From the NCBI GenBank assembly GCA_028284605.1, contig JANQRL010000029.1, positions 1 through 64,000 of the forward strand: DNA of 64,000 nt. Direction: 5' to 3'. Positions within the stretch are counted from its first letter, which is position 1. Each line of letters begins with the position of its first letter. Position numbers and translations under genes: made by a program. Below are positions 52,745 through 63,970 of this stretch, in pieces. This stretch comes from Paracoccaceae bacterium. Its GTDB lineage: Bacteria > Pseudomonadota > Alphaproteobacteria > Rhodobacterales > Rhodobacteraceae. Under the pieces are notes generated by a model. That model saw only the letters and a program-made list of their open reading frames with translations, was not told the origin of the DNA and searched no databases.

Positions 52745-53015
52745 GTCTTCCTTTATCAGGTTCTTAGTCAGATCGGAATCCCTTGCGGCATGTGGTATAA
52801 AGCTTTGTTTATAATGCCTTTTCGGAACTTTTCCTTGAGTTTTTGTAGCGCGAATAGCTATATGATCTTTGCTGAAGTCACGGACGAAGTTGGAGCGCCA
52901 TCCAGCTTCTAGCAACGATAAGACGTGATTTCCCCATGGAGGCGACCCGCCGCTGGCCGTTTGAAGAGGTCAGGACACGGTAAGGGTTTGTCGGTCGCCA
53001 CATGAGGAACAGCAA

Positions 53016-54692
53016 ATGCTTCCAAATAAACACCTGAAGCGAGGATCGCCCGCAGCAACTTTGCTGGTCGGTGTGTCCATGATTGCGCTTGCTTCCGCCG
53101 CGCCCGAACTTGCGGGTATTCAACCGGACGCGGGCACAAAGTTCTATCTGGGTGTGTTCAAAGGCTTCGGCGCTTTGTGTGTCTTTGGTGGCGTGGCGGG
53201 TTTCTATAAGAGCTTCCTTCAAAAGGACAAGCGCAAGGCGGCAGAGCAAAGCTCCGGCATCTATGGCGATGCGTCATTCGCAAGCCTGGAGGAGTGCGAA
53301 GCCGCCGGGCTGACCGATGCGAACGGCCTGTATCTGGGCCTGCTCGACGGTGAGCCGCTGTTCCATCGCGGCAAAGCGCATCTGTTGACGGTGGCGCCCG
53401 CCCGTCAGGGCAAGGGCATCGGCGTCGTGATCCCGAACCTGCTGCACTATGCGGGATCGGTGATCGTGACCGATCCCAAAGGTGAGCTTGCCGCCGTTAC
53501 AGCCACACACAGAAAAGACCGCTTCGGCCAGAAGGTCGTGGTTTTCAACCCGTGGGGCCTGCACGGGCTGCCGCAGGACCGGATCAATCCGTTGCAGGAC
53601 GTGCTGCGGCTGGCGGGTGATCCGCAGCTTCAGCGTGGCCTGACCGATGAGGTCAAAGCCGTTGCGTTGCAATTGCTGGCTGAGCCGGATGATCCGCGCA
53701 ACCGCTATTTCCGGGACGGGTCTCGTGCCATCCTGCGGGCGGTCCTGCTCTATCTTGCATTGTGTGCGCCCAAACGCTGCACCCTGCCGGAAATGTGGCG
53801 GGTGATTGCGAACCCGTTGCGCCTGGCGCGCGCGGTTGAAGCCATGTGCAAGTCCGATGCTCTTGGCGGCCTTCTGGCCGATCTGGGCGACGATCTGGCA
53901 ATGCAGATGGCAGGTAATGCCGACCAGTTCGGAGACTTCCGGGCTGGGGCCGTTCAGGCACTCGATATCTTTGAACCAGGCGGTTATCTCGCTGATGCCG
54001 TCAGCGGATCGGATGTCGATCTGGCCGAGGTCAAAGGCGGAAGCGTGAGCGTCTATCTTGCCTTCCCGCAAGAGCGGATCACGACGCACGGTTCAGCGTT
54101 GGGTTTGATCGTCAATCAGGCGATCACAGGCGTTACCCGGTCCAAGGATGAAGGCGAAACGCTGTTCATGCTGGATGAGTTCGCCAATCTTGGGCGGCTG
54201 TCCGGTCTGGCGCAGAGCTTGACGGCGCTGCCGGGCCTTGGGGTGCGCGTGTGGATGCAGGTGCAGGAACTCGCGGAATTAAAGCGCGTCTACGGGCCTG
54301 AGACCACGCAAACCATCCTGTCGCAATCCGAGGTGAAACAGTTCTTCGCCGTCGGCACCGACGATGTGGCGCAAATGCTCTCAAAGGCACTGGGCCAGAA
54401 GACGGTGAAGACGACGAGCCACAATCTCGGACGCTTCGACGACGATGAGATCGGCGAAAGCCTGTCCGAGACCGGGCAACCGCTTATGCGTCCCGAAGAC
54501 ATCCGGCTGATGGGCCGTGACGAGCAATTGCTGTTCGTGGCGGGCGTGCCGCCGATCTTCGCCCGGCGCATCCCGTTCTGGTTTGCCAAGCCTTGGGGCG
54601 GATGGGCCGAACCGAACCCCGTTGAAGGGGCTTACCCGAAGGTCAGTGCGGAATTCACGCTGAGCTACGGCCTCAGCGAAAACGAGGAGTGA
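53016..54692 (+). CDS. traG: VirD4/TraG-type coupling protein
   Basis: 558 residues. Two N-terminal helices (about 16-32 and 50-67) precede the cytosolic ATPase. Walker A is APARQGKGIGVVIPN at 127-141, Walker B LFMLDEFAN at about 383-391. It links the relaxosome to a type IV secretion channel. Shorter than full-size VirD4 (about 650), as in several mobilizable elements. It begins a run of co-directional genes reaching the integrase. Confidence 0.93.
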   Translation: MLPNKHLKRGSPAATLLVGVSMIALASAAPELAGIQPDAGTKFYLGVFKGFGALCVFGGVAGFYKSFLQKDKRKAAEQSSGIYGDASFASLEECEAAGLTDANGLYLGLLDGEPLFHRGKAHLLTVAPARQGKGIGVVIPNLLHYAGSVIVTDPKGELAAVTATHRKDRFGQKVVVFNPWGLHGLPQDRINPLQDVLRLAGDPQLQRGLTDEVKAVALQLLAEPDDPRNRYFRDGSRAILRAVLLYLALCAPKRCTLPEMWRVIANPLRLARAVEAMCKSDALGGLLADLGDDLAMQMAGNADQFGDFRAGAVQALDIFEPGGYLADAVSGSDVDLAEVKGGSVSVYLAFPQERITTHGSALGLIVNQAITGVTRSKDEGETLFMLDEFANLGRLSGLAQSLTALPGLGVRVWMQVQELAELKRVYGPETTQTILSQSEVKQFFAVGTDDVAQMLSKALGQKTVKTTSHNLGRFDDDEIGESLSETGQPLMRPEDIRLMGRDEQLLFVAGVPPIFARRIPFWFAKPWGGWAEPNPVEGAYPKVSAEFTLSYGLSENEE

Positions 54693-54699
54693 GAAAGTC

Positions 54700-55062
54700 A
54701 TGAAAAAGCTTCAGGTCAAAGTGAAAGACGCCAAGAGCCAACGCAAACGCGAAAGCCGCGCAACAAGGGTATTGGCGGCGACCAAGGCGCGTTTGCGTGC
54801 CGTCATCCTGCGCCCGCGCCTGGTGATCGCCGCTGGTCTGGTTGGCTTTGTTGCGTTTGTCGGCACCCCGCATCTGGGCTGGGACTATCGGTGTGCCCAC
54901 CAGATGACAGGCATGGGCACCTGCCGCGCTGCGGCCTGGTGCGCCTATTACGGTGTTCAGGGCCGCCGGATCGACAGACCCGCCTCCGGTGAAACCTGCG
55001 ATCTGGTGAAGTTCCTGCCCCCCGATTTGGGAATGCTCTGGGAGATGATCGATGGCGAATAA
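54700..55062 (+). CDS. Membrane-anchored hypothetical protein (120 aa)
   Basis: Lysine/arginine-rich N-terminus (about 40 residues), one transmembrane helix (about 40-60, VIAAGLVGFVAFVG) and a C-terminal region with four cysteines (YRCAH, GTCRAAAWCAYY, GETCDLV), which in the periplasm could form two disulfides. Found just after traG, 7 nt from its stop. No family recognised; possibly a transfer accessory. Confidence 0.75.
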   Translation: MKKLQVKVKDAKSQRKRESRATRVLAATKARLRAVILRPRLVIAAGLVGFVAFVGTPHLGWDYRCAHQMTGMGTCRAAAWCAYYGVQGRRIDRPASGETCDLVKFLPPDLGMLWEMIDGE

Positions 55063-55324
55063 GCTCTACACCATCCGACTAAGTGATGAGCAGAGCGACC
55101 GTTTGGAGAAGGTGGCGCGCGCATGCGACTACACCGATCTGTCGGATTGCGTCATCGACCTGTTCTTTTATGCGCTGAAAGAACACGAGATGAGAGTTCA
55201 TGCGGACGCCTATCGACAGTTGCAGTTCGAAGTGGCCGAGTTGTTTGATCCCCCTGTCAACTGGCACAGGAAAGATCAGCGTCCTGGGCCGGACGACATC
55301 TACGATGACGATATCCCATTCTGA
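55052..55324 (+). CDS. Predicted ribbon-helix-helix protein (90 aa)
   Basis: The N-terminal YTIRLSDEQSDRLEKVARA followed by a helix (SDCVIDLFFYALKEHEMR) fits an RHH/CopG-type DNA-binding domain; the C-terminal third is acidic (PDDIYDDDIPF). It overlaps the upstream gene by 11 nt. Probably a small regulator or relaxosome protein (inference). Confidence 0.7.
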   Translation: MANKLYTIRLSDEQSDRLEKVARACDYTDLSDCVIDLFFYALKEHEMRVHADAYRQLQFEVAELFDPPVNWHRKDQRPGPDDIYDDDIPF

Positions 55325-55382
55325 CCCGCCAAATTTGCGCCAGAACAACCTAAAGTGGTATTATGAAAATAGGAGATACACT

Positions 55383-55709
55383 ATGAGTAACAATGATTTA
55401 CCGACAGATCGGCCTGATCTGAGCGCACGGCTCAATGCGCCACCAAGATCGACACTCACCGTCGATGTGGCGAAGTATGAGGCCTTTCTTGAAGACACCA
55501 ACATGACCGACGCGCAGAAGGAAGAATTCCTGCAAGCGCTGTGGTCGGTCATCGTCAGTTTTGTTGAACTGGGCTTCGGCGTTCACCCGCTGCAAGAAGT
55601 CTGTGGACAAAATGCAGAAACCCATGCTGAGCGCGCCAAAGACGGCTTCAATGGGGTAAACTCGGAGACGTTCATAGCAACAGAAGAACCGGAGGAGTGC
55701 ATCCCCTAA
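55383..55709 (+). CDS. Conserved small protein preceding the integrase (108 aa)
   Basis: 108 residues; C-terminal half helical with NMTDAQKEEFLQALWSVIVS and FVELGFGVHPLQEVCGQ. Proteins with this pattern commonly precede large serine recombinases in alphaproteobacterial islands; whether it is a recombination directionality factor is unknown. Ribosome site AGGAG 8 nt ahead of the ATG. The stop is 18 nt before the integrase. Confidence 0.75.
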   Translation: MSNNDLPTDRPDLSARLNAPPRSTLTVDVAKYEAFLEDTNMTDAQKEEFLQALWSVIVSFVELGFGVHPLQEVCGQNAETHAERAKDGFNGVNSETFIATEEPEECIP

Positions 55710-55727
55710 GCTGGGAGTAGAGATAAG

Positions 55728-57377
<1,650 letters not shown>

Positions 57378-57428
57378 CCGCGCAAGCCCCGACTGGACGC
57401 TTTTTGGCGAACCGGCTATGGGTCCAGC

Positions 57429-57596
57429 ATGGTGCAGAAGTCGGGCCAGAAGCGGGCCGCCAAGGCAGGGGGCGGGAGCCGGGAGGACCGGCTGAAAGCG
57501 GCGCTCAAGGCCAATATGGCGCGGCGCAAGGCCCAGGCCCGGGCGCGGCAGAACGATGGCCCCACGCAGGGGCCGCACAGAGCAGAAAAAGACTAG
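57429..57596 (+). CDS. Small basic protein upstream of murA (55 aa)
   Basis: 55 residues, highly basic (VQKSGQKRAAKAGGGSREDR; ALKANMARRKAQARARQ), no membrane segment. The ATG at 57429 lacks an obvious ribosome site. It stops 3 bp before murA, so the two are probably co-transcribed. No family recognised. Confidence 0.65.
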   Translation: MVQKSGQKRAAKAGGGSREDRLKAALKANMARRKAQARARQNDGPTQGPHRAEKD

Positions 57597-57599
57597 GCC

Positions 57600-58868
57600 A
57601 TGGATTCCATCATCGTCACCGGCGGACAGCCGCTTCAGGGGCAGATCGCCATCGCCGGGGCGAAGAACGCGGCGCTCGCGCTGATGCCGGCCACGCTTCT
57701 GAGCGAGGAGCCCCTGACGCTGACCAACACGCCGCGGCTCAGCGATATCCGCACCATGTCGCTCCTGCTGCAATCCCTCGGCGTCGAGGTAACGAGCCTG
57801 CGCGACGGGAAGGTCGTGGCACTCTCCTCTCACAACCTCACGAGCACCACGGCGGATTACGAGATCGTGCGCAAGATGCGCGCCTCGAACCTCGTGCTGG
57901 GCCCGCTTCTGGCACGCTGCGGCGAGGCCGTGGTCTCGCTGCCTGGGGGCTGCGCCATCGGGGCGCGGCCGATGGACATCCATATCTCGGCGCTGGAAGC
58001 CCTGGGGGCGGAGGTCGAGCTCAGGGACGGATACCTTCACGCCACCGCGCCGGGCGGGCTGACCGGGGCCAAGGTGCATCTGAGTTTCCCCTCGGTCGGG
58101 GCGACGGAGAACCTGCTGATGGCCGCGACGCTCGCCAAGGGCACGACCCGGATCGAGAACGCGGCGAAGGAACCCGAAATCGTCGATCTCGCCACCTGCC
58201 TTCAGGCGATGGGCGCGCGGATCGCCGGGGCCGGGACCGGGACCGTCGAGGTGGAGGGGGTTGACCGGCTTCATGCCGCCACGCACCGGGTCGTGCCGGA
58301 CCGGATCGAGCTTGGCACCTATATGCTGGCGCCGGTCATTGCCGGGGGCGAGGTCGAGTGCCTGGGCGGTCGTCTCGACCTGGTCTCGGCCTTCGTGGAG
58401 CGGCTCCATGCCGCCGGGATCGAGGTCGCCGAGACCGCCGATGGCATCCGCGTCACGAACGGCGGCGAGCGGCACAAGGCGGTGGATGTGGCGACGGCGC
58501 CGTTTCCAGGCTTTCCGACCGACCTTCAGGCACAGATGATGGCGATGCTGGCCACCGCCCATGGCACCTCGGTTTTGGAGGAGAAGATCTTCGAGAACCG
58601 TTTCATGCACGCGCCGGAACTGATGCGGATGGGGGCGGAGATCGAGGTCCATGGCGGGGTGGCGACGGTGACCGGGGTCGAGCGGCTGCGCGGGGCGCCG
58701 GTGATGGCCACCGACCTGCGGGCCTCGGTCTCGCTGATCCTTGCCGGGCTCGCGGCGGAGGGGGAGACGCGGGTGAACCGGGTCTACCATCTCGACCGCG
58801 GCTACGAACATGTCGAGGAGAAGCTCGGCGCCGTGGGGGCGCGGATCGAGCGGGTGCCCGGTGACTGA
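57600..58868 (+). CDS. murA: UDP-N-acetylglucosamine 1-carboxyvinyltransferase
   Basis: 422 residues. First committed step of peptidoglycan precursor synthesis (transfer of enolpyruvate from PEP). Conserved N-terminus [20 protein letters not shown], the catalytic Cys in [14 protein letters not shown] near residue 119, and [13 protein letters not shown]. Length normal. Confidence 0.96.
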   Translation: MDSIIVTGGQPLQGQIAIAGAKNAALALMPATLLSEEPLTLTNTPRLSDIRTMSLLLQSLGVEVTSLRDGKVVALSSHNLTSTTADYEIVRKMRASNLVLGPLLARCGEAVVSLPGGCAIGARPMDIHISALEALGAEVELRDGYLHATAPGGLTGAKVHLSFPSVGATENLLMAATLAKGTTRIENAAKEPEIVDLATCLQAMGARIAGAGTGTVEVEGVDRLHAATHRVVPDRIELGTYMLAPVIAGGEVECLGGRLDLVSAFVERLHAAGIEVAETADGIRVTNGGERHKAVDVATAPFPGFPTDLQAQMMAMLATAHGTSVLEEKIFENRFMHAPELMRMGAEIEVHGGVATVTGVERLRGAPVMATDLRASVSLILAGLAAEGETRVNRVYHLDRGYEHVEEKLGAVGARIERVPGD

Positions 58869-59340
58869 GGACGCCACCTTCGAGGAGGGCGGCGAGGCGC
58901 CGCTCCGGCTCCGCGCGCTCGACGAGGAGGACCTGCGGGTACTCTCCTCGCTGGTGCAGGATGCGGTGTTTCCGGCCACGGAAATGCGCTGGGACCGGAA
59001 GGCGCGGCGCTTTGCGCTGCTGATCAATCGGTTCCGCTGGGAGGATGCGTCCCGGGCCGCGGCGCGGCGGCGGGATTACGAGCGGGTCCAGTCGGTGCTC
59101 GTGATCGAGGATGCGATGAAAGTCCGCTCCCAGGGCGTGGACCGAAGCGACGCCGACCTCGTGCTGTCGCTTCTGTCCGTGGGGTTCGATGCGGACGGGG
59201 ACGGGGCCGGCACGGTGTCGCTGACGCTGGCCGGCGACGGGGCAGTGGAAGTGGCGGTCGAGAGCCTCGAAGTGCTGCTGCGCGATGTGACCCGGCCCTA
59301 TGCGGCGCCGTCGGGCCAGGCGCCGGACCATCCCGACTGA
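58861..59340 (+). CDS. DUF2948 family protein
   Basis: 159 residues, starting GTG at 58861 and overlapping murA by 8 nt. It holds [32 protein letters not shown] and [18 protein letters not shown], the conserved pattern of the DUF2948 family usually found between murA and hisD in Rhodobacterales. Function unknown. Confidence 0.9.
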   Translation: MTEDATFEEGGEAPLRLRALDEEDLRVLSSLVQDAVFPATEMRWDRKARRFALLINRFRWEDASRAAARRRDYERVQSVLVIEDAMKVRSQGVDRSDADLVLSLLSVGFDADGDGAGTVSLTLAGDGAVEVAVESLEVLLRDVTRPYAAPSGQAPDHPD

Positions 59341-59623
59341 GGCGGAATCTGATCCAGATGTGCGCTTCCGCGCGCTCTTTTTTCGCCAACGGAACCGTGA
59401 CGCCCCCAATCTGACGGCGCGGCGGCGGGACCGGCGGCTTTGTGAGTATTTTGGGCCAAATGAAGGGGCATGTTCGTGCCTTGCCCCCGATGTCCGGATA
59501 TCAGGGCGGGTCCGGGACCCCGGTCGGCGCGACATCCGGCGCACCGATACTCGGCACTGGCCCATCGTATTGAGCCCGGGCGCGGGCCGCGATACCACGG
59601 GCGCCGATCACGCCGGAGCGCCG

Positions 59624-60934
59624 ATGCCGCACTATCTCGCCACCGATGAGGCCGATTTCGAGGACCGGTTTGCCGCGCTTCTCGGCGCGAAGCGCGAGGA
59701 CAGCCCGGATGTGGATTCGGCTGTGGCGGAGATCATCGCGGATGTCCGCGCCCGGGGCGATGCGGCGCTGATCGAGCTCACGGAGCGGTTCGACCGGGTG
59801 GCGCTGACGCCCGACCGGCTACGGCTCTCGGAGGCGGAGATCGCCGCGGCTGTGGCGGAGGTTCCGGCCGAAGAGCGCGAAGCGCTGAGCCTCGCGGCGA
59901 AGCGCATCCGCGCCTACCACGGGCGCCAGATGCCGAGCGACGAAAGCTGGACCGACGCGACCGGCGCGGTGCTCGGCTGGCGCTGGGGGCCGGTGGCGGC
60001 GGCGGGGCTCTATGTGCCCGGGGGGCTCGCCTCCTACCCGTCCTCGGTGCTGATGAACGCGATCCCGGCGAAGGTGGCGGGCGTCGGGCGGCTGGCCGTC
60101 GCGGTGCCCAGCCCGGACGGGGTGCTCAATCCGCTGGTGCTGCTGGCCTGCGAGATCGCCGGGGTGGACGAGATTTACCGGATCGGCGGGGCGCAGGCGA
60201 TTGCGGCCCTCGCCTACGGGACCGAGAGCATCGCGCCGGTCGACAAGATCACCGGGCCCGGCAATGCCTATGTGGCCGCGGCGAAGCGGCGGGTCTTCGG
60301 CAAGGTCGGGATCGACATGATCGCGGGGCCGTCGGAAATCCTGGTGATCTCGGATGGCAGCGCCGATCCCGACTGGATCGCCCTCGACCTGATGAGCCAG
60401 GCGGAACATGACGAGAGCGCCCAGTCGATCCTGATCACCACCGACGCCGCCCATGGCCGGGCGGTGGCCCAGGCGGTTTCGGCGTGGCTCGAGACCCTCG
60501 AACGGCGGGCCATCGCCGGCGCGTCCTGGCGCGATTTCGGGGCGGTGATTGCGGTGCGGGACCTCGATGAGGCCGTGGCCCTTTCAGACCGGATCGCGCC
60601 GGAGCATCTGGAACTCTGTGTCGCCGAGCCGGAAACCTTGGCCGACTGCATCTCCCATGCCGGGGCGATCTTCCTCGGTGCTTGGACGCCCGAGGCCATC
60701 GGCGATTACGTGGGCGGGCCGAACCATGTGCTGCCCACGGCGCGGTCGGCGCGGTTCTCCTCTGGGCTCTCGGTCCTCGATTTTCTCAAGCGCACCACGC
60801 TGGCCCGGATGACCCCCGACGCCCTGCGCGCCATCGGGCCGGCGGCCGAGACACTGGCCAAGGCGGAGAGCCTGGAGGCCCATGGGCTCAGCGTCGCGGC
60901 GCGGTTGCGGAAGCTGAACGATCCCGGGGCGTGA
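59624..60934 (+). CDS. hisD: Histidinol dehydrogenase
   Basis: 436 residues. Last two steps of histidine synthesis (histidinol to histidine via histidinal). VYVPGG-type segment (LYVPGGLASYPSSVLMN), TGPGNAYVAAAKR, the zinc-ligand segment MSQAEHDESAQS and GPNHVLPTARSARF are intact. ATG at 59624 with GGAG 6 nt ahead. Confidence 0.96.
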   Translation: MPHYLATDEADFEDRFAALLGAKREDSPDVDSAVAEIIADVRARGDAALIELTERFDRVALTPDRLRLSEAEIAAAVAEVPAEEREALSLAAKRIRAYHGRQMPSDESWTDATGAVLGWRWGPVAAAGLYVPGGLASYPSSVLMNAIPAKVAGVGRLAVAVPSPDGVLNPLVLLACEIAGVDEIYRIGGAQAIAALAYGTESIAPVDKITGPGNAYVAAAKRRVFGKVGIDMIAGPSEILVISDGSADPDWIALDLMSQAEHDESAQSILITTDAAHGRAVAQAVSAWLETLERRAIAGASWRDFGAVIAVRDLDEAVALSDRIAPEHLELCVAEPETLADCISHAGAIFLGAWTPEAIGDYVGGPNHVLPTARSARFSSGLSVLDFLKRTTLARMTPDALRAIGPAAETLAKAESLEAHGLSVAARLRKLNDPGA

Positions 60935-60956
60935 GACCCCAAAGAGGAGCACGGGA

Positions 60957-61657
60957 ATGCGAAGGCTGTTCACGAGTTGTCTGGTGATGATCCTGGCCCT
61001 GACCGCGCCGGCCTTTGCTGAGGAGGCGGCGGAGCGAAAGGCGCGCTCCATCGCGCAGCTTCAGGCCGAGGGCGTGCCGGTTCTGGAGAGCCTGCCGCTG
61101 ATCGAGACCGAGGCGACCGCGCTCCGCCGCAGCGAGGAGGAGGTCGTGCGCCGGGCCATCGCACTCGCCATCGTGGCGGTGAAGGGCGAGACCGGGGATC
61201 ACGCGCTCGGACTGGCGCTGATCGACCAGTTCGGGGCGGAGGGCTTCTTCACCCCCGCCGAGCGCGCTTTCATGGATGACCCGGCCCCGTCCGAGCACGA
61301 CCGGGTTCAGTTCACCTGGCGTTACGAGGGCGCCGACGTGATGCTCTGGGCGCTGGGGATTTCCGAGACGCTCGGGCGCCCCGACCACATCGCCGACGTG
61401 CCCTGGATCGCAGGGCCCTGCGCGATCTGGGCACCGAGGGCCTCATGGCCCAGGCAAAGCTCCGCCCCCAGGCCGAGCTGCTCGATGCCGCCGACCTGAT
61501 CTACCGCACCCATTGGGCGGTCCGGCAGGCACGGCTCGATGGGGAGCCGTCGCCTGCCGGCCTTGACCCGGGCGTCGTCCATGAGCGCCATTACGCGCTC
61601 AACTGGCTGATCGGCTATGCCGGCCAGGCCTGGGACGACATGTCCACCGATACCTGA
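60957..61657 (+). pseudogene. DUF4272 family protein gene, one frameshift
   Basis: Signal peptide and first part (RLFTSCLVMILALTAPAFAE; DVMLWALGISETLGRP) are in one frame to about 61410; the expected continuation (LRDLGTEGLMAQAKLRP; LLDAADLIYRTHWAVRQA; VHERHYALNWLIGYAG; WDDMSTDT) is in another. A single base is missing or extra near 61410-61425, just after the segment DVPWI. Combined, the parts match a DUF4272 protein. Recent decay or sequencing error are both possible. Confidence 0.75.
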
Positions 61658-61676
61658 GCGGGGTGTCGCCCGCGGA

Positions 61677-62672
61677 CTAACCGGCCAGTTCGGGGTGCCC
61701 GTAAGCCTCCGGATAGGGCATCGGGCGGATCGGGCCGAGCGGGATTGTGCGGTTCCAGGAGCGGCCGAAATAGCCCTGCCGGCAATGCAGCAGCGACCCG
61801 GCGCCGGCGACCCCGGGCAGGGCATAGACCCGGCACAGCCAGCGCCACAGATGCGGGTAATCGAGGATCCGCGCGCCGTTGAGCTTCATCCGGACGTAAT
61901 AGACCGGATCGTGGCGGTAGAGCGTGGGAAAGAGCCGCAGGTCGGCCTCGGTGAAGAGATCGCCGGTGAGGAACGGACGGCCGTCCGAGAGCCGCTCCTC
62001 CAGCATCTCCAGGGTGTCGAAATAGCCCGCGAACGCCGCCGCGTAGACCGCCTGATCGGAGGAAAACCCGGCCTTGTAGGCACCGTTGTTGATCCGCGTG
62101 TAGATAACCTCATTAAGCGCGTCGATCTCCTCGCGCAGGGTGTCGGGGTAGAGCGACCCGGTGCCGCCGAGCGCCTCCGCCTGATCCCCCAGCATCCGCA
62201 CGATCTCGGCGCTCTCGTTCGAGACGATTCGCCCGGCCCGCTTGTCGAAGAGGATCGGCAGCGAGCGCTCCTCCGACCCCTCGGCCCGGTAGATCTCCAC
62301 CGCGAGCCGCAGCCCCCGCCCGGTGCCGGTCTCGGCGGTGCAATCGGGCAGGGGGGCGCCGGTCAGGGTGGCCACCAGGCCGGGTTCGAACTGCCAGAGA
62401 CCTTCGCCGGCCGGATCGTCCGCCTCGGTCCGGTTCGGGAACGCCACGTCCATGCTGATCGCGTCCTCGAGCCCCAGCACCGCGCGGGCCAGGGTGACGC
62501 GGTGGCACCACGGACAGTTCAGCGCGACATGGAGGTGGTAGCGCCGCGGCGCGGCCGGAAAGTCGGGCTCGCCGATCGCATGGCGAAAGCCGCTCACCCC
62601 GCGCACGAACTCGCCCCGCGCCCGACGCCGGTCGGCATTGTCCTGAGCGTCTTCCTTGGACGGATCGACCAT
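61677..62672 (-). CDS. Glutathionyl-hydroquinone reductase (YqjG/EcfX-type GST)
   Basis: 331 residues. HVALNCPWCHRVTLARAVLG near residue 50 has the CPWC active site of glutathionyl-hydroquinone reductases; IPLGPIRPMPYPE at the C-terminus is also typical. It reduces glutathionyl-hydroquinones with GSH. Convergent with the DUF4272 gene. Confidence 0.93.
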   Translation of the reverse strand: MVDPSKEDAQDNADRRRARGEFVRGVSGFRHAIGEPDFPAAPRRYHLHVALNCPWCHRVTLARAVLGLEDAISMDVAFPNRTEADDPAGEGLWQFEPGLVATLTGAPLPDCTAETGTGRGLRLAVEIYRAEGSEERSLPILFDKRAGRIVSNESAEIVRMLGDQAEALGGTGSLYPDTLREEIDALNEVIYTRINNGAYKAGFSSDQAVYAAAFAGYFDTLEMLEERLSDGRPFLTGDLFTEADLRLFPTLYRHDPVYYVRMKLNGARILDYPHLWRWLCRVYALPGVAGAGSLLHCRQGYFGRSWNRTIPLGPIRPMPYPEAYGHPELAG

Positions 62673-62731
62673 GGCCGACCTTTAGCGCGGCAAGGCTGGC
62701 CCGGCCAGAGACGGCATGCTAGGGCGCGGCG

Positions 62732-63211
62732 ATGGCGAAGATCATTCATATCGAACTCGACGATGCCGGGCTGCCGGCCCCGACGCCGGAGATCGAACAG
62801 GAGCGCAAGGTCGCGATCTTCGACCTCTTGGAGGACAATTCCTTCACCCTGCCCGGGCGCGAGGACCGCGCGGCGCCGCCGGGCCCGTACCGGCTCGGTC
62901 TTGCGATCCGCGAGAAACGGCTGGTCTTCGAAGTGATGAGCGAGGACAGTGAGCCGGCGGCGGAGTTCCACCTCTCGCTGGGGCCGTTCCGGCAGGTGGT
63001 GAAGGACTACTTTCAGATCTGCGAGAGCTATTTCGACGCGGTGAAGACCCAGGCGCCGAGCCAGATCGAGACCATCGACATGGCCCGCCGCGGCATCCAC
63101 AATGAGGGTGCGCGGGTCCTGCAGGAGCGGCTCGAGGGCAAGGCGGAGGTCGATACCGATACCGCGCGCCGGCTCTTCACGCTCATCTGCGTGCTGCATT
63201 TCGGGGGCTGA
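62732..63211 (+). CDS. UPF0262 family protein
   Basis: 159 residues. It opens AKIIHIELDDAGLPAPTPEI and contains FHLSLGPFRQVVKDYFQICE and MARRGIHNEGARVLQERL, the pattern of UPF0262 alphaproteobacterial proteins. Function unknown. Followed after 3 nt by a phosphatase gene, the usual pairing. Confidence 0.92.
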   Translation: MAKIIHIELDDAGLPAPTPEIEQERKVAIFDLLEDNSFTLPGREDRAAPPGPYRLGLAIREKRLVFEVMSEDSEPAAEFHLSLGPFRQVVKDYFQICESYFDAVKTQAPSQIETIDMARRGIHNEGARVLQERLEGKAEVDTDTARRLFTLICVLHFGG

Positions 63212-63214
63212 GCG

Positions 63215-63670
63215 ATGCCGGGCCGCCTCCCGCAATCGGTGCTCTTCTGTTGCGATCACAACGCGGTGCGCTCGCCGATGGCCGAGGGCATCATGAAGAA
63301 GTTCTACGGCACCGGGACCTATGTGCAATCCGCCGGGGTGAAGAGCGATCTGGAGATTGACGGGTTCGCCATCGCCGTCTGCGCCGAGATCGGGGTGGAG
63401 CTGGCCCGGCACCGGGTGCGGTCCTTCGATCAGATGGAGCAATGGGGCGACGATCTGTCGTCCTTCGATCTGGTCGTGGCTTTGTCCCCGGCGAGCCAGC
63501 GCCGGGCCCTCGAACTCACCCGGCTCTACCATCTCGACGTCGAATACTGGCCGATCCTCGATCCCACCGGGCTCGGCGAGGGCCGCGAGGACCGGCTCGC
63601 CGCCTACCGGCAGGCACGGGATCAGATCGTCGAACGTCTGGTCGGCCGGTTCGGGCCGGCGGTCGCCTAG
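63215..63670 (+). CDS. Low-molecular-weight phosphatase family protein
   Basis: 151 residues of the LMW tyrosine phosphatase/arsenate reductase fold. P-loop VLFCCDHNAVRSPMAEG (CX5R) near the N-terminus, EYWPILDPTG with the general-acid Asp. Cytosolic; substrate unknown. Distinct from the element-borne relative at 52406. Confidence 0.9.
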   Translation: MPGRLPQSVLFCCDHNAVRSPMAEGIMKKFYGTGTYVQSAGVKSDLEIDGFAIAVCAEIGVELARHRVRSFDQMEQWGDDLSSFDLVVALSPASQRRALELTRLYHLDVEYWPILDPTGLGEGREDRLAAYRQARDQIVERLVGRFGPAVA

Positions 63671-63970
63671 AGTTCCGGTGCCGGCATTGGGCCGGTCCGG
63701 AGGCCGCGGCGGTTCGGTCCGACATCCGCCTCCGGTCCCGCTGCCGCGCCGCTTCGGCGGCGACATCCGCTCCTGGCCGGGCTGCCGAAATCGATCCGGT
63801 GCCGGCAGCGCCACGGTTCCATATGCGCGCGATACGGCTCCCTTTGGCGTCCGGAAACGGCAAGCGGAATGTCCTCGACCTCGCCGCCCCCGGGGCAGTC
63901 GGTCACGCCAAGGAAGGCGCAAAGCGCCGTGAGCGCGCGCGGCGGACGTCTCGCCGCCCGGCGCGCCCGG
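63671..63970. other. 300-bp tail region, no firm gene
   Basis: A weak minus-strand frame (63667-63906, starting MTDCPGGGEVEDIPLAVSG) has coding-like early codons but no recognisable domain and overlaps the phosphatase stop. The last 30 bases on the minus strand (63971-64000, ...SSTAGKAAA then TGA) may be the 3' end of a gene that starts beyond the window. Neither is certain. Confidence 0.3.
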
